A stretch of DNA of 64,000 bases from Lachancea thermotolerans CBS 6340 (GCF_000142805.1 NC_013083.1:1116001-1180000), one strand, 5' to 3'. Counted from the stretch's first letter, positions 34,007 through 43,591 are shown. Program-made: numbers and translations. The notes: generated by a model from the sequence alone, not told the origin.

Positions 34007-34603
34007 CTAAACCGCTGTATCATATGGTTCTTGTAGCTTTTGTTTCTTGGAGGGCTCGGCTCCGTTGGCTTCCTGGTCCTCTCCTTTCTCCTGTTCGTCC
34101 TCATCGCCCTCGTCCTGGTCCCTCTCGCCTGCGTTCTCCTTAGAGTTGACGTTCGCTCTCTGCGCAGCGCTGCGAGGCGCACTCTTCTCCTGCTTTCGCA
34201 GTTCGAACATCTGGAGGTACGCGTCGAGTTTCGCCCTCACCAGGCCCTCGAGCCCCTCCATTCCGCATTGGTTGAGTGCCAAAAGCACGTCGTCGACGCT
34301 GCAGCTTCTGCGACCCTGTGCGCCAGCGCTCTCGCGCGCGTACACCAGCAGGTGATTGACAAAGACCGTTGCGGATCGCTGCAGGGCAGTGACCGCGTCT
34401 TTTGATAGCATTACCTTGCGCACCTCCTCGTCCTTCGCCGCGGTGTCCCGATCTTGGCCATGTTGTGCGCTTTCTTTGGCCAAGCTCGCGATCACAGTTC
34501 TGGGGAAAAGAAGATCTTCTATGGAGACCTTTTGCCCGTCCTTCGCATTTGCTGTAGCCGACGACTTGCCGGGGGCCTGCTTCTTCCCATCTTTTGGAGG
34601 CAT
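34007..34603 (-). CDS. DPB4: DNA polymerase epsilon histone-fold subunit Dpb4
   Basis: Dpb4 pairs with Dpb3 in DNA polymerase epsilon and with Dls1 in the ISW2/CHRAC remodeller. The 198 residues match the S. cerevisiae length (196). The histone fold covers about 28-115: VSIEDLLFPRTVIASLAKE, AVTALQRSATVFVNHLLVYARE and RRSCSVDDVLLALNQCGMEGL. An acidic, low-complexity tail follows (DQDEGDEDEQEKGEDQE), as usual in this family. It ends 21 bp from the convergent NYV1 stop and diverges from TRM1. Synteny with YDR121W beside TRM1 confirms it. Confidence 0.93.
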   Translation of the reverse strand: MPPKDGKKQAPGKSSATANAKDGQKVSIEDLLFPRTVIASLAKESAQHGQDRDTAAKDEEVRKVMLSKDAVTALQRSATVFVNHLLVYARESAGAQGRRSCSVDDVLLALNQCGMEGLEGLVRAKLDAYLQMFELRKQEKSAPRSAAQRANVNSKENAGERDQDEGDEDEQEKGEDQEANGAEPSKKQKLQEPYDTAV

Positions 34604-35036
34604 ATCGTGATCTGCTCTTTAACACTAGTAATTGTTCAGCTAACAATGTGAATGAACAGGTGTAAGTTAGATATATTTACAAATTCAGGATGAAGAAGGT
34701 CTGAGGAAAACACGTAACGTTTCTGGACGCTCCAAAATACGATAGTGCTTTGCTCCCATGGTTAGGGGCCACCAAGGCTACATGGTGGAGGTTCTCCCTG
34801 GGACTTACGAGTGATCAGAATCGGGACACCGCGAGCTCGCGGCCATAGACAAAGACGGCGTTCCAGTAAAACAAGTGTCGGAAATCACAATGGAATGGTT
34901 TTAAGGCCCTCAAAGTTCACCGTGACGCACCTCTGAAGGGTTGTTGGCGGTTTCTTACCGGGCATCAAAATATCTAAAAATTTTTAATAAGGACATCGCT
35001 TCCTTCGGCAGCTCATCTCGCATCGACAGCGCGAAA
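34604..35036. other. Divergent promoter between DPB4 and TRM1
   Basis: A 433-bp region. The part next to TRM1 (34926-35036) is an open in-frame extension of TRM1 that could encode a presequence from a non-AUG start. A TTTCCGA word near 34872 recalls CDEIII but has no AT-rich CDEII beside it. Confidence 0.6.
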
Positions 35037-36665
35037 ATGATTAGAGCAGCACTGGCTAAGGTCAGAAGCCGATTCGTAAAGCCCGCGCCCAAGCCCGATG
35101 CGAGCAAGTTCACCGTGGTGACGGAGGGCAAGGCGCACATCCTGTTCCCTGAGAAGGAGACCGTGTTCTACAATCCCATCCAGCAGTTCAACAGGGACCT
35201 GAGTGTCAGCTGTATCAAGGCGTGGGATAACCTGTACGGGCAGGCCAAGCAGGAGAAGTCGCGTGGTAAGGGCAAGAAACGCGGCTTGGAGCATGGCGAG
35301 GAGGCGAGTAAGAAACGCAAGCTGGAAGATGGGTCGTCCGCAGAGGTCAAGGCCAGCAGCAGTAGGCCCTACATCAAGATCCTGGAGGCGCTTTCCGCGA
35401 CCGGACTCCGCGCTATCCGGTACGCGCACGAGATCCCCAATGTTAAGGAGGTGGTTGCCAACGATCTGCTGCCGGAGGCCGTGGACGCGATCCAGCGCAA
35501 CGTGGACTACAACAAGGTTGGCCACATCGTGAAGCCCAACATCGACGACGCGAACGTGCTGATGTACCGCAACAAGGCGGCGCACAAGCGGTACCACGTC
35601 ATCGATCTCGACCCTTACGGGACCGCGACGCCGTTCATTGACGCCGCGCTGCAGAACATCGAGGACGACGGGCTGATGCTCGTCACCTGCACGGACCTGT
35701 CGGTACTGGCGGGCAACGGGTACCCCGAGAAGTGCTTCGCACTGTACGGGGGCGTGAACATGGCGGGCCACGACGCGACGCACGAGAGCGCGCTGAGACT
35801 GGTCCTGAACCTGCTGGGCCAGAGCGCGGCCAAGTACAAGAAGAGCATCGAGCCGCTGCTGTCGCTGAGCATCGACTTCTATGTGCGCGTGTTCGTGAAA
35901 GTCAAGACGAACCCAACCAAGGTCAAGGACCTGCAGCACAACACGATGATCACGTACGTGTGCAGCGGGTGCCGGTCGTACCACAGCCAGCGCCTGGGCA
36001 AGCAGACGGAGCGCGAGTCCAAGAAGGGCAAGCCGTACCTGAAGTACTCGTTGGCGCAGGGCCCGCCCGTGGACAAGAAGTGCCACTACTGCGGCGGCGC
36101 GCACCACCTCACAGGGCCCATGTACGCGGGCCCGCTGCACAACCGCGAGTTCATAGACGAGGTGCTGCGGATCAACCGCGACGTCCATGGCGACGATGTG
36201 TACAAGACGCGCAAGCGGATTGAGGGCATGCTGACGCTGGCCAAGAACGAGGTGGACGCGCCATTTTACTTCACGCCCAACCGCGTGTCGTCGATCCTCA
36301 AGTTCCAGGTGCCGAGTCTCAAGACCGTGGTGGCCGGGCTCGGCTCGCTGGGCTACGAGTGTTCTCTGACGCACGCGCAGCCCTCGTCGCTCAAGACCGA
36401 CGCGCCCTGGGGCGCCATCTGGTACGTGATGAAGCGCTACTGCCTGGACAACGGCCTGTGTAACGTGGAAAAGATGAACCAGAACTCGTGGGGGTACAAG
36501 ATCCTGTCAAACGACCTGGTGGCCGAGGCCGCGCAGTACGGCGACCAGCTGAGCTTCGAGCCCAACGACCAGAGCGGCAGGGTCGAGAAGCTGCGCAAGC
36601 TGAAGATCGTGCGCTACCAGGAGAACCCGACGAAGAACTGGGGGCCCAAGGCGCGCCCGCAGTGA
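35037..36665 (+). CDS. TRM1: tRNA (guanine26-N2)-dimethyltransferase Trm1
   Basis: Trm1 makes N2,N2-dimethylguanosine at G26 of nuclear and mitochondrial tRNAs, using SAM. From the first ATG it has 542 residues (S. cerevisiae 570). That ATG (MIRAALAKVRSRF) aligns with the second Met of the S. cerevisiae protein (MLKAAISKIKANF), the start of the mainly nuclear form. Visible family blocks are ETVFYNPIQQFNRDLSV, ILEALSATGLRAIRYAHEIP (SAM site), VIDLDPYGTATPF, CTDLSVLAGNGYPEKC, a zinc-binding region with CSGC and CHYC, AGLGSLGYECSLTHAQPSSL, and the terminal YQENPTKNWGPKARP. Upstream, 37 in-frame codons are open without an ATG; see findings. Synteny YDR120C. Confidence 0.98.
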   Translation: MIRAALAKVRSRFVKPAPKPDASKFTVVTEGKAHILFPEKETVFYNPIQQFNRDLSVSCIKAWDNLYGQAKQEKSRGKGKKRGLEHGEEASKKRKLEDGSSAEVKASSSRPYIKILEALSATGLRAIRYAHEIPNVKEVVANDLLPEAVDAIQRNVDYNKVGHIVKPNIDDANVLMYRNKAAHKRYHVIDLDPYGTATPFIDAALQNIEDDGLMLVTCTDLSVLAGNGYPEKCFALYGGVNMAGHDATHESALRLVLNLLGQSAAKYKKSIEPLLSLSIDFYVRVFVKVKTNPTKVKDLQHNTMITYVCSGCRSYHSQRLGKQTERESKKGKPYLKYSLAQGPPVDKKCHYCGGAHHLTGPMYAGPLHNREFIDEVLRINRDVHGDDVYKTRKRIEGMLTLAKNEVDAPFYFTPNRVSSILKFQVPSLKTVVAGLGSLGYECSLTHAQPSSLKTDAPWGAIWYVMKRYCLDNGLCNVEKMNQNSWGYKILSNDLVAEAAQYGDQLSFEPNDQSGRVEKLRKLKIVRYQENPTKNWGPKARPQ

Positions 36666-36839
36666 GCGGGCCGCCTGCCCGCCCGCCCGTGCTCGTAAGC
36701 CGCTTGTACTCGTAAGTCGTTCGTTACTGCTACATCTGTTGTTATACATTGCGAATATTTAATTCATTAATGCCGCGTGTGCGGCGTGTGCGGCGTGCGC
36801 TGCGTGCGCTGCGTGTGCTGCGTGCCAGGCTATTCCGCT

Positions 36840-37064
36840 CTAGTGCACCAGCGCGCGCACGGCGAAGGGCCATCCCAACACCGCGCCCATGAACGCGCCC
36901 CACATCCCGATCGCGGGCACCAGTCTCTTGGCCTCGATTACGGCCCACTTTCTGGCTCTGCTGCTAGGGCCCTTCAGCACCACGCGCGACGCGCTTCTCG
37001 ACACCTGCGACGCAGCGACGCCCTGCAGAGTGGCGACGGACTTCAAAATCTGAGATGACAACAT
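36840..37064 (-). CDS. COX26: Cytochrome c oxidase small subunit Cox26
   Basis: Cox26 is a small single-pass inner-membrane protein bound to complex IV in respiratory supercomplexes. The 74 residues (S. cerevisiae 66) start with a basic, acid-free presequence-like stretch (MLSSQILKSVATLQGVAASQ). The second half, VIEAKRLVPAIGMWGAFMGA then VLGWPFAVRALVH, matches Cox26 closely around the membrane segment (RRLIPEI and LGWPGAV in S. cerevisiae). It converges on TRM1 with 174 bp between stops. The position, between TRM1 and VBA4, is that of YDR119W-A. Tiny size is the main reason for caution. Confidence 0.82.
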   Translation of the reverse strand: MLSSQILKSVATLQGVAASQVSRSASRVVLKGPSSRARKWAVIEAKRLVPAIGMWGAFMGAVLGWPFAVRALVH

Positions 37065-38303
37065 GTAGACGGGAAAAGGATTTGGATGGTTTGGATGGTT
37101 TGCTTGTAGTAGGAAACTTGCTAGTGGTCCTGATTACTGCTGTCCGGAAGAGAACAAAGAAGAACAGAACAAAAACCCACCCAAACCGCTACAAACCGCT
37201 ACCTTATATACAATCGTCGCCGCCAGCACCGCCCGCGTTGCCAGCGTCGCCGACATCACCGTCGCGCAGCCTGTCCCGCTGCCGTGCCAGTGTGGTCTGA
37301 TCAACCGGTGCTGTTACGTTCGGGTCCTTGCTGCCGGTCCTGTTCTCCCTGGTCACTCCACAGCGAGCGGCACGAAGCTCCGTAATTTTGTGGGGTAGCC
37401 TGCGCTGCCCACTGGAGCTTGTCCATTGTGAGACCAAAAGTCGCCTGATTTTGGAGTCGCCGGAAATATCGAACGGTACTATAGGATCACGCCACCAGGG
37501 AGAAGCCGGGATGAGCTGGCGGCTGGGAGCGCGGAGCCTGGGATTTTGTGTGGGAGGAGGCAAGCGTGGATGCGAGCCGCATAGCGGCGAGGCAGCGGTG
37601 CGCTTGGAGCGTGTTGAACGTGTATCCGAAGCGTGCTGAAGCGTGCCGAGAGCGTATGTAGAGCTTCCGATGAGATGTGGAGATTAGATAAGCAGTATAT
37701 GGTCACGTGATGTGGACGTGCTAAATCAGATGGGTTATGTCAGCATGGGCCGGTGTTCCATGCATGAGCGGAAGCCAGCGAAGGCGGTAGGAGCCGACGG
37801 CCAGCGGGGCAAGCGAGGCCCGCTCTGTGTGGTGTGGTGGAGTGTAGAGCGTTGTCTGTGCGCTGCAGTAGCGCGTTGTCGAAGCATGTTGTCGAAGTAC
37901 GTTGTCGTAGAATATTTGATAGTTCATTACAGTAGTGTGTTCAAGGAGTACGTTTTATTCCGTTGTAGTAGCACATTTTGGTAGAACGCTGCGGTTGTAC
38001 ATCGCAGTTGAGCGCCGTAGCGGAGTGCGCTGCGGTAGTGTGTTGTGTTTGTTAATTTAGGTAGCGCGTTGTAGCAGTACATTTAAGTAGTTCATCGTGT
38101 AGTTTATTGTAGTGTAATTTAGAAATACGTTGTACTAGTAGGTAGTCGCAGAACATCAAGGTTGCACATCGTAATAGCGCGTCGCGGCGTAGCGCATCGT
38201 GATACTAATTTGCGGCGCAGCACATAGGGCACACTTTGCTAGTACATCGTAGTAGCACATCGTAGTGGCACGCCGCATGGTAATGTCTATAAGATCCCCG
38301 CGC
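37065..38303. other. COX26-VBA4 intergenic with two degenerate tandem arrays
   Basis: A 1239-bp region on the COX26 upstream side and VBA4 downstream side. Next to COX26 is a triplicated TTTGGATGG-like word at 37083-37102. A CACGTG is at 37704-37709. A short array with a GAAGCGTGCT-type 10-bp unit is at about 37628-37657, and a long 13-bp array at 37844-38279. I see no gene. Confidence 0.75.
37844..38279. repeat. Degenerate 13-bp tandem repeat (minisatellite), about 30 units
   Basis: Consecutive units resemble GTAGYACATCGTA. Clear runs: GTAGCGCGTTGTC, GAAGCATGTTGTC, GAAGTACGTTGTC at 37868-37906; GTTGTACATCGCA, GTTGAGCGCCGTA at 37994-38019; GTTGCACATCGTA, ATAGCGCGTCGCG at 38161-38186; AGTAGCACATCGT, AGTGGCACGCCGC at 38251-38276. 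Units drift in sequence and occasionally in length. A 13-bp period is not coding, and every frame is interrupted. It ends 24 bp from the VBA4 stop. Confidence 0.85.
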
Positions 38304-40085
38304 TCAAGAGCCGCGCTTGATCGACGTGTGAAGCTTGTGCTCCTTGATGATGCTGCAGCTCACGCCCGCCAGCACCATCGTCGTTAGGCAGAACTTGAAA
38401 GTAGCGCGCGACGCAAAGTGGTAGCACTCCAGCAGCGTGGCCCGCACGAAGGGCGGCGCGCTGCGGTGCACCCAGTCCGACGACCGCGCAGCGCTGGCAA
38501 TGATGCCGCGGAGTTCGCGCTCCGAATGCCCGTCAGACGCAAATCGCATCACCTTCGCGTCCAGCAGCGAGGTCAGCGAGCTGCGGAAGACCGCCGCGCC
38601 CACGGACACGCCCAGCGTCGCGCCAGTGGACCGGAACGCGTAGGAGATCGACGTCGTGGCCGCGTGGTGCTCGTGTGGCACCGCGGCAATCATCGCCAGC
38701 AGCGTCACGGTGATCAGCACGGACACGCCGAAGCCCGGCACCACCTGCAGCAAGTACTGCCGCCACACGGGCATCTGCGGCGTGATGAGCACAATCTGCA
38801 CCTGGCCCGCTATCGCCAGCACGCAGAACGCCAGCAGGAAGTAGTAGTACTTGCCCGTGCGCTTCATGTAGAGCCCCGCGCCCAGCGACCCGAACGCCAC
38901 GCTGAAAAAGCTCGGCATAGCGCGCTTTCCGACATCTGTGGCTTTCATGCCCAACACGCTGGACCAGTACACTGGCAGGTAGAAGTTCGTGGTCATCATA
39001 CTCATCATGCAGAACCAGTTTGCCAAGCTCGACCCGAGCACCGAACGGTCCCGCAGAAACGTCACCGGTAGCACAGGGTCCGCAGCCACGCGCAGCTCCA
39101 CGTACACGAACACGGCCCCGAACACGAGCGTCGCCGCACACATGGCCGCGAACAGGCGCGATCCGTACGCGACGCTACTGCCGCCCATCGACGACGTCAG
39201 CATGAACAGGAACAAGAACGCAATCAGGCTGGTCGCGCCTGCCCAGTCGAGCCTTCGCAGCCTCGCAGACCAGCAGTCCTTGTTGCTCGCGCTGGCTCGT
39301 GGTGGCAGCTCCAGGTACACCACGATCAGGATCCCGCTCAGAACGCTGATAGGACACTGCAAAATGAAGGCCAGCCTCCAATCCCGGAAGTACGCTCCTA
39401 CCAGCCCTCCCGAGGCGGTTCCAAGGCCGAAGACAAAGTTGCACAGACCCTGGTAGACGGCGCGATCACGCAGAGGCACAAGGTCGCTCATGATCATCGT
39501 TGCAAGGGAGGTGAGACCGCACCCGCCAATCCCGCTGATAAAACGGCCCGCTACGACCGCCCATATCGAGTTGCTTAGCCCGCAGATCAAGCAGCCGATG
39601 GCAAACACGGCGTTGCTGAAGACCAGAAGTGGCTTCCGGCCCAGGCGGTCCGACAGCTTGCCGTACAGAGGCTGACAAGTACTGCTTGAAAGCAGGTAGC
39701 TGGTCGCGATCCAGGAAGCCTTGTCGAGTGAGTTAAACTCAGAGCCGATGTGCGTCAGCAGTGTTGAAACGATGGTGCCGTCAAGCGCCGCCAAGAAAAT
39801 GCCCAGAAACATGGAAAACATAATGATCAGGATGCGTGATGACGGTAGATAGAACTCGGCGGAGCCGCAACCGGCAACCGTGGCACCACCCGCGTCCTCG
39901 CGCTCGTTTTCAGATGAAATAGAGCTCTTCGTCGTGGAGCCGTACGCCCGTCCTTGCTCGATATCTAAAAGGTGATCCTGCTGCTCGATCTGGTTGGCCA
40001 CGAACCCTGGCAGGTCCGTCGAGGGATCCTGCATGGCGTCCCTGTCGACAGGAGTCAAGAGCGGGCTATGCTCGCTTTGCACCAT
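38304..40085 (-). CDS. VBA4: Major facilitator drug:H+ antiporter, Vba4-like
   Basis: A 14-helix major facilitator transporter of the DHA2/vacuolar basic amino acid (VBA) group. S. cerevisiae Vba4 (YDR119W) is vacuolar and linked to drug sensitivity, not clearly to amino acid transport. The 593 residues are shorter than Vba4 (768), mainly at the cytosolic N-terminus, which here still has an acidic dileucine-type SPLLTPVDRD stretch. Helix 1 FSMFLGIFLAALDGTIVSTLL leads into the family motif, LYGKLSDRLGRKPLLVF (loop 2-3). Motif C lies in GTASGGLVGAYFRDWRLAF. The last helix is near residue 570. The gene is G+C-rich. Place beside COX26 and TRM1 fixes it as VBA4 rather than VBA1-3. Confidence 0.88.
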   Translation of the reverse strand: MVQSEHSPLLTPVDRDAMQDPSTDLPGFVANQIEQQDHLLDIEQGRAYGSTTKSSISSENEREDAGGATVAGCGSAEFYLPSSRILIIMFSMFLGIFLAALDGTIVSTLLTHIGSEFNSLDKASWIATSYLLSSSTCQPLYGKLSDRLGRKPLLVFSNAVFAIGCLICGLSNSIWAVVAGRFISGIGGCGLTSLATMIMSDLVPLRDRAVYQGLCNFVFGLGTASGGLVGAYFRDWRLAFILQCPISVLSGILIVVYLELPPRASASNKDCWSARLRRLDWAGATSLIAFLFLFMLTSSMGGSSVAYGSRLFAAMCAATLVFGAVFVYVELRVAADPVLPVTFLRDRSVLGSSLANWFCMMSMMTTNFYLPVYWSSVLGMKATDVGKRAMPSFFSVAFGSLGAGLYMKRTGKYYYFLLAFCVLAIAGQVQIVLITPQMPVWRQYLLQVVPGFGVSVLITVTLLAMIAAVPHEHHAATTSISYAFRSTGATLGVSVGAAVFRSSLTSLLDAKVMRFASDGHSERELRGIIASAARSSDWVHRSAPPFVRATLLECYHFASRATFKFCLTTMVLAGVSCSIIKEHKLHTSIKRGS

Positions 40086-40677
40086 ACCTATTTGAATAAC
40101 TGCAGAAGCTTGAGAGGACGAAGTCGGAAGATTAGAACACTTCTAGGAACCAAAGAAGTCTATGTTTCGACAGCACGCAGGTGTGACAGAAGCGAATTAT
40201 TTGAACAAATCCGAATAAGACCCTGTTGGTTCCCGGCGCTCTTTACTTGTCAGTAGCAACGGAGTTTTCCTGAGATGCGGGCCTTACAAGATATAATATA
40301 ATGCCGCGCAGGACAGCGTGTCTTTGCAAAGATTACAGCTTAGCACGCTGAACTTAGCAAAGGGTTGTCTGCGGAATTTCAAAATCCAGCGCCTGCTCGG
40401 ACAACTAGGGGCAAGAATTCACCGATTTCCCGACGAATTGGCTTATCTATCGTCTTCCGCTTCTCGAAGTGCATCGGGCCTAGAAAAAAGAGTGTGAAAC
40501 GAAACAAAAAGCCGTTATACACGTGACTTCGAGACAAACGCCTGTCTCTTTGCCGACAGTCCAAACCAGCAACTCTACAGCTTAAGCGCTGTTGGCCCAG
40601 CCGATTGTCGATTGAGACAAAGTACCTCCAAAAACATCAAATTTGTAGCTATTCTTTACATTATTAACTTAAGTCCT
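40086..40677. other. Intergenic, VBA4 promoter / SUL2 terminator
   Basis: A 592-bp spacer with one CACGTG at 40520-40525, about 435 bp upstream of the VBA4 ATG. No gene or repeat seen. Confidence 0.6.
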
Positions 40678-43386
40678 TTAATCACTGTAATCCCATTCAG
40701 AAAAGTCCGGCAATTCCAGGTGAAAAAAGGGAAGATTTGTGCCGGTTGCAGGGTGTGCCAAGCGAGACTCTTCGTCCTCCGTAGGCTCCGCGGAGCGGGC
40801 GATGTGGCAGCTCTTGTGGCCAACGAGCAGCGACTCGTCGGCGAACTCGTCGTTAACGGTCCCAAAACCGCTGTTAATGAGGCCGCGCTTCACCCAGGGC
40901 TCAATGATACCAGCAAAGTGAAACTCGACCTGGCGATCCGCATACTTGTTGACAGCCTTGCGTAGGTCCTGGAGTGTCTGCAGACCCGTGGAGTCCACCT
41001 GAGCGACCTGCGACCAGTCCATGGCGATCACACGTAGTACAGGACGTTCATCACGAGCAACGGCGCGGTTTTCCAGGTCCTCAGAGCTGGACTTGAATAG
41101 CTTACGCAGGAACTTAGGAGGATGCCACTCACCAGGGTCATTCCAGGGGCGTGAGCTGCTCTTGGCCACAATTTGAGGTCTGCCTCTCCGCGTTAGGCGC
41201 ACCACCTCATCGAAAATGGCGTCGTACTGACGCGAGCAGTTGACGTATGTCCAACTTTCGCTAGGGCGGAACACAATAACTCCTGGCGGAGGGGGCGCAA
41301 CGAAGACCTCGGGATTGAGCTCGCGAGTGTAGCGGTCGAAAGGCACCCACTTAGTATGGAACCGTGGTGCACGAGGGGAACCGCCGTCAGTCACATGACC
41401 TTCGACCTTGCCCAGCTTGTCTGTGCCAGCGCTATTGGCAGCTTTAGCTTTCCCTGGCGCTGTGTGTGACAGCGATTCAGATGAGACGCTAACGGCCGTG
41501 AATGTGGTTTCGCGTTCTTTCTCGCGGTTGACGGCGGTACCAGCACTGTTGCCAGAGCTCATGCCCACACCGGCGCCAGCGCCACTGTTGGTCACACGCG
41601 CTTCAGCAATCTGCACACGTCCCAAAAACTTGCCCGCGGGGAACGCGGTGCGGAACAGTAAGACTGCAACAGACCAGCACATAGCAAAGTAGATTCCGTT
41701 CTCGATGCTGCTGAACACAGTGATCACGACGGTGACCAAGAAACAGACGAGGTCAGGAGGACTCAAACGCCAGAAACTCCAGGTTGTCTTATATGAGGCG
41801 ATCAGGTCTGACACTGCATGGATAATTACCGCACTTAGTGTTGCCTTAGGAATGAACTTGAAAGCAGAAGTTAGACAGTAAATTGCCAACAGCACACATG
41901 CACCGGAAAACAATCCAGAGAGAGGCGTGCTAACATTACACTTGGCTTTCAGCGCAGAACGCGAGAATGAACCTGTTGCCGGGTATGCATTAAAGAAAGT
42001 GCCAATCAAGTTGGTAGCGCCAATGGCGATGAGTTCCTGGTCAGGCACAACGCGGTAATCATTCACACGTCCAAACGCCTTGGAGATTGCAATGTGTTCG
42101 AGAACCAGCACGATCACTGAAGCGGGGAGTTCGGGCGCAATTTTAGATAACAAGCCACTTGGCACTTTCATAACGCCCACATCTTTGAGCCCAGAAGGAA
42201 CAGTTCCCAGCAGCGAAATGCGCGCACTGCCGCCCTCTTTCAAGGCGCGGTGGCTCATGCCCCAAGCAATAGCCGTGAACACAACGATCACCACAGCGTT
42301 CCTCAGAGCTTGAGTGTACAGGAAGACGTTGTCCCACATGCGGCTGCGGCGCGACCCGTAGCGTTGCACGAGGCGAGGACCGCCAGTGGAACAGCCCCAT
42401 TTCCATACGTACAGGATTACTAGAGGCACGAGTCCGAAGACCGCGTCAAGCTTTGTATCTGGCAAATGGCGTAGGGAATTGATGATAACTTTGTAGGTGC
42501 TAGTGCGAGTGTTGACCAGCTTGTTGTAGCCCATGAGCGCGGGCACCTGGCCCGCAATAATGTTGAGCGCCGAGCCAGTCATGAAACCCGCGACAGCAGT
42601 GGAGGAGATCAGTTCGACTAGGAAGCCGAGCCGCAGTACACCCAAACCAAGCGAGATGATACCACACAAAAGCGCGAGCGCAGTCGCGATCATGGGGCTA
42701 GTAATTTCGGTGTCTTCAGGAAGGCTGCTGACCACGTGAGAAATGGCCTTAGCTGTTTGAAGCGACATGACAGCGACAGGTCCAATACAGACATCCTTCG
42801 AGGTTGCGAAAAATGAGTAGATGAAGGCTCCAACAAACGAAGAGTAGAGCCCGTATTGTGGTGACAGCGTAGCGATCTGTGCGTATGACATAGATTGGGG
42901 CACGAGTACACAGCCGACGGTGATGCCCGCAACCAAGTCCTGATATAGCCAGCGAGCATTGTAGTGCGGCAGCCACCTCATGATGGGCAGCAGACTGCGT
43001 AGATAGTTGGTGAAAGTCGCTAGGGTAAACGTGGACCGCAAGTTCTGGCTGTAGAATTCGCCAACGGTGACGGGGCGTTCGTGGAACTCGTATAGCGCCG
43101 AAGGGACGTTACCTGGCGCCGCGGGAGCAACGGGCTTTGCTTCAGGGAAGCCTGAGCCTGAGCCGGAGCCAGAACCAGGCTCACCGCCGAACTCGGCTGC
43201 AAATTGAGCGCCGTACTCGGAAGTAAGATCGCGGCCAGCGGTAGCATCCGAGTGTTCCGCGTTTTTGAACTGGCCATATTCGGCGTCGAGATCGTCTAGA
43301 TCAATAGGTGCATCGTTGGACAGCTCGCGCGAGACCTCGAAGGACGACTCGCGCTTAGAGCCGGGCGAGGACTGAAAGTTAGACAT
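40678..43386 (-). CDS. SUL2: High-affinity sulfate permease (SulP family)
   Basis: A plasma-membrane sulfate-proton symporter of the SLC26/SulP family, feeding sulfur assimilation. The 902 residues match yeast Sul1/Sul2 (859-893). A cytosolic N-terminus with a GSGSGSGSG run leads into the SulP signature, LVAGITVGCVLVPQSMSYAQ (about 169-188), then YGLYSSFVGAFIYSFFATSKD. About 12 membrane segments follow, up to residue 560. The C-terminal STAS domain is split by a Ser/Ala-rich insertion; its core is VIAMDWSQVAQVDSTGLQTL near 790-810. Locus matches YLR092W (SUL2), between NYV1 and GEP5 in the ancestral order. The promoter carries Met31/32 and Cbf1 motifs. Confidence 0.95.
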   Translation of the reverse strand: MSNFQSSPGSKRESSFEVSRELSNDAPIDLDDLDAEYGQFKNAEHSDATAGRDLTSEYGAQFAAEFGGEPGSGSGSGSGFPEAKPVAPAAPGNVPSALYEFHERPVTVGEFYSQNLRSTFTLATFTNYLRSLLPIMRWLPHYNARWLYQDLVAGITVGCVLVPQSMSYAQIATLSPQYGLYSSFVGAFIYSFFATSKDVCIGPVAVMSLQTAKAISHVVSSLPEDTEITSPMIATALALLCGIISLGLGVLRLGFLVELISSTAVAGFMTGSALNIIAGQVPALMGYNKLVNTRTSTYKVIINSLRHLPDTKLDAVFGLVPLVILYVWKWGCSTGGPRLVQRYGSRRSRMWDNVFLYTQALRNAVVIVVFTAIAWGMSHRALKEGGSARISLLGTVPSGLKDVGVMKVPSGLLSKIAPELPASVIVLVLEHIAISKAFGRVNDYRVVPDQELIAIGATNLIGTFFNAYPATGSFSRSALKAKCNVSTPLSGLFSGACVLLAIYCLTSAFKFIPKATLSAVIIHAVSDLIASYKTTWSFWRLSPPDLVCFLVTVVITVFSSIENGIYFAMCWSVAVLLFRTAFPAGKFLGRVQIAEARVTNSGAGAGVGMSSGNSAGTAVNREKERETTFTAVSVSSESLSHTAPGKAKAANSAGTDKLGKVEGHVTDGGSPRAPRFHTKWVPFDRYTRELNPEVFVAPPPPGVIVFRPSESWTYVNCSRQYDAIFDEVVRLTRRGRPQIVAKSSSRPWNDPGEWHPPKFLRKLFKSSSEDLENRAVARDERPVLRVIAMDWSQVAQVDSTGLQTLQDLRKAVNKYADRQVEFHFAGIIEPWVKRGLINSGFGTVNDEFADESLLVGHKSCHIARSAEPTEDEESRLAHPATGTNLPFFHLELPDFSEWDYSD

Positions 43387-43591
43387 TTTTGTATTAGAAC
43401 GGCTATGTCCTCGTCGATGGCTGCGAAACTAATGCGGGGTTAATAACCTTGTGCATGGCTAACTTCCCGGCTCGAACCATCCTTAAATACTATCGAATTT
43501 TTCAGCCAGGACTTGCATTCTATGCCGCAATGCATATCCCACACTCTGTAATGTCACATTGACCTCGATAGTTTTGCGGGCTCCGTTACTA

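Noticed and set aside
34868-34885. CDEIII-like TGATTTCCGA word as part of a centromere
   Set aside because: No AT-rich 80-bp CDEII and no CDEI at the right distance; the syntenic S. cerevisiae regions are far from centromeres.
35013-36374. 453-codon minus-strand ORF inside TRM1
   Set aside because: It is a shadow of a G+C-rich coding gene; its protein is R/V/H/L-biased without domains, and TRM1 on the other strand is unambiguous.
43470-43479. Minus-strand B-box-like GGTTCGAGCC before SUL2
   Set aside because: Flanks do not form a T stem and no tRNA body is found.
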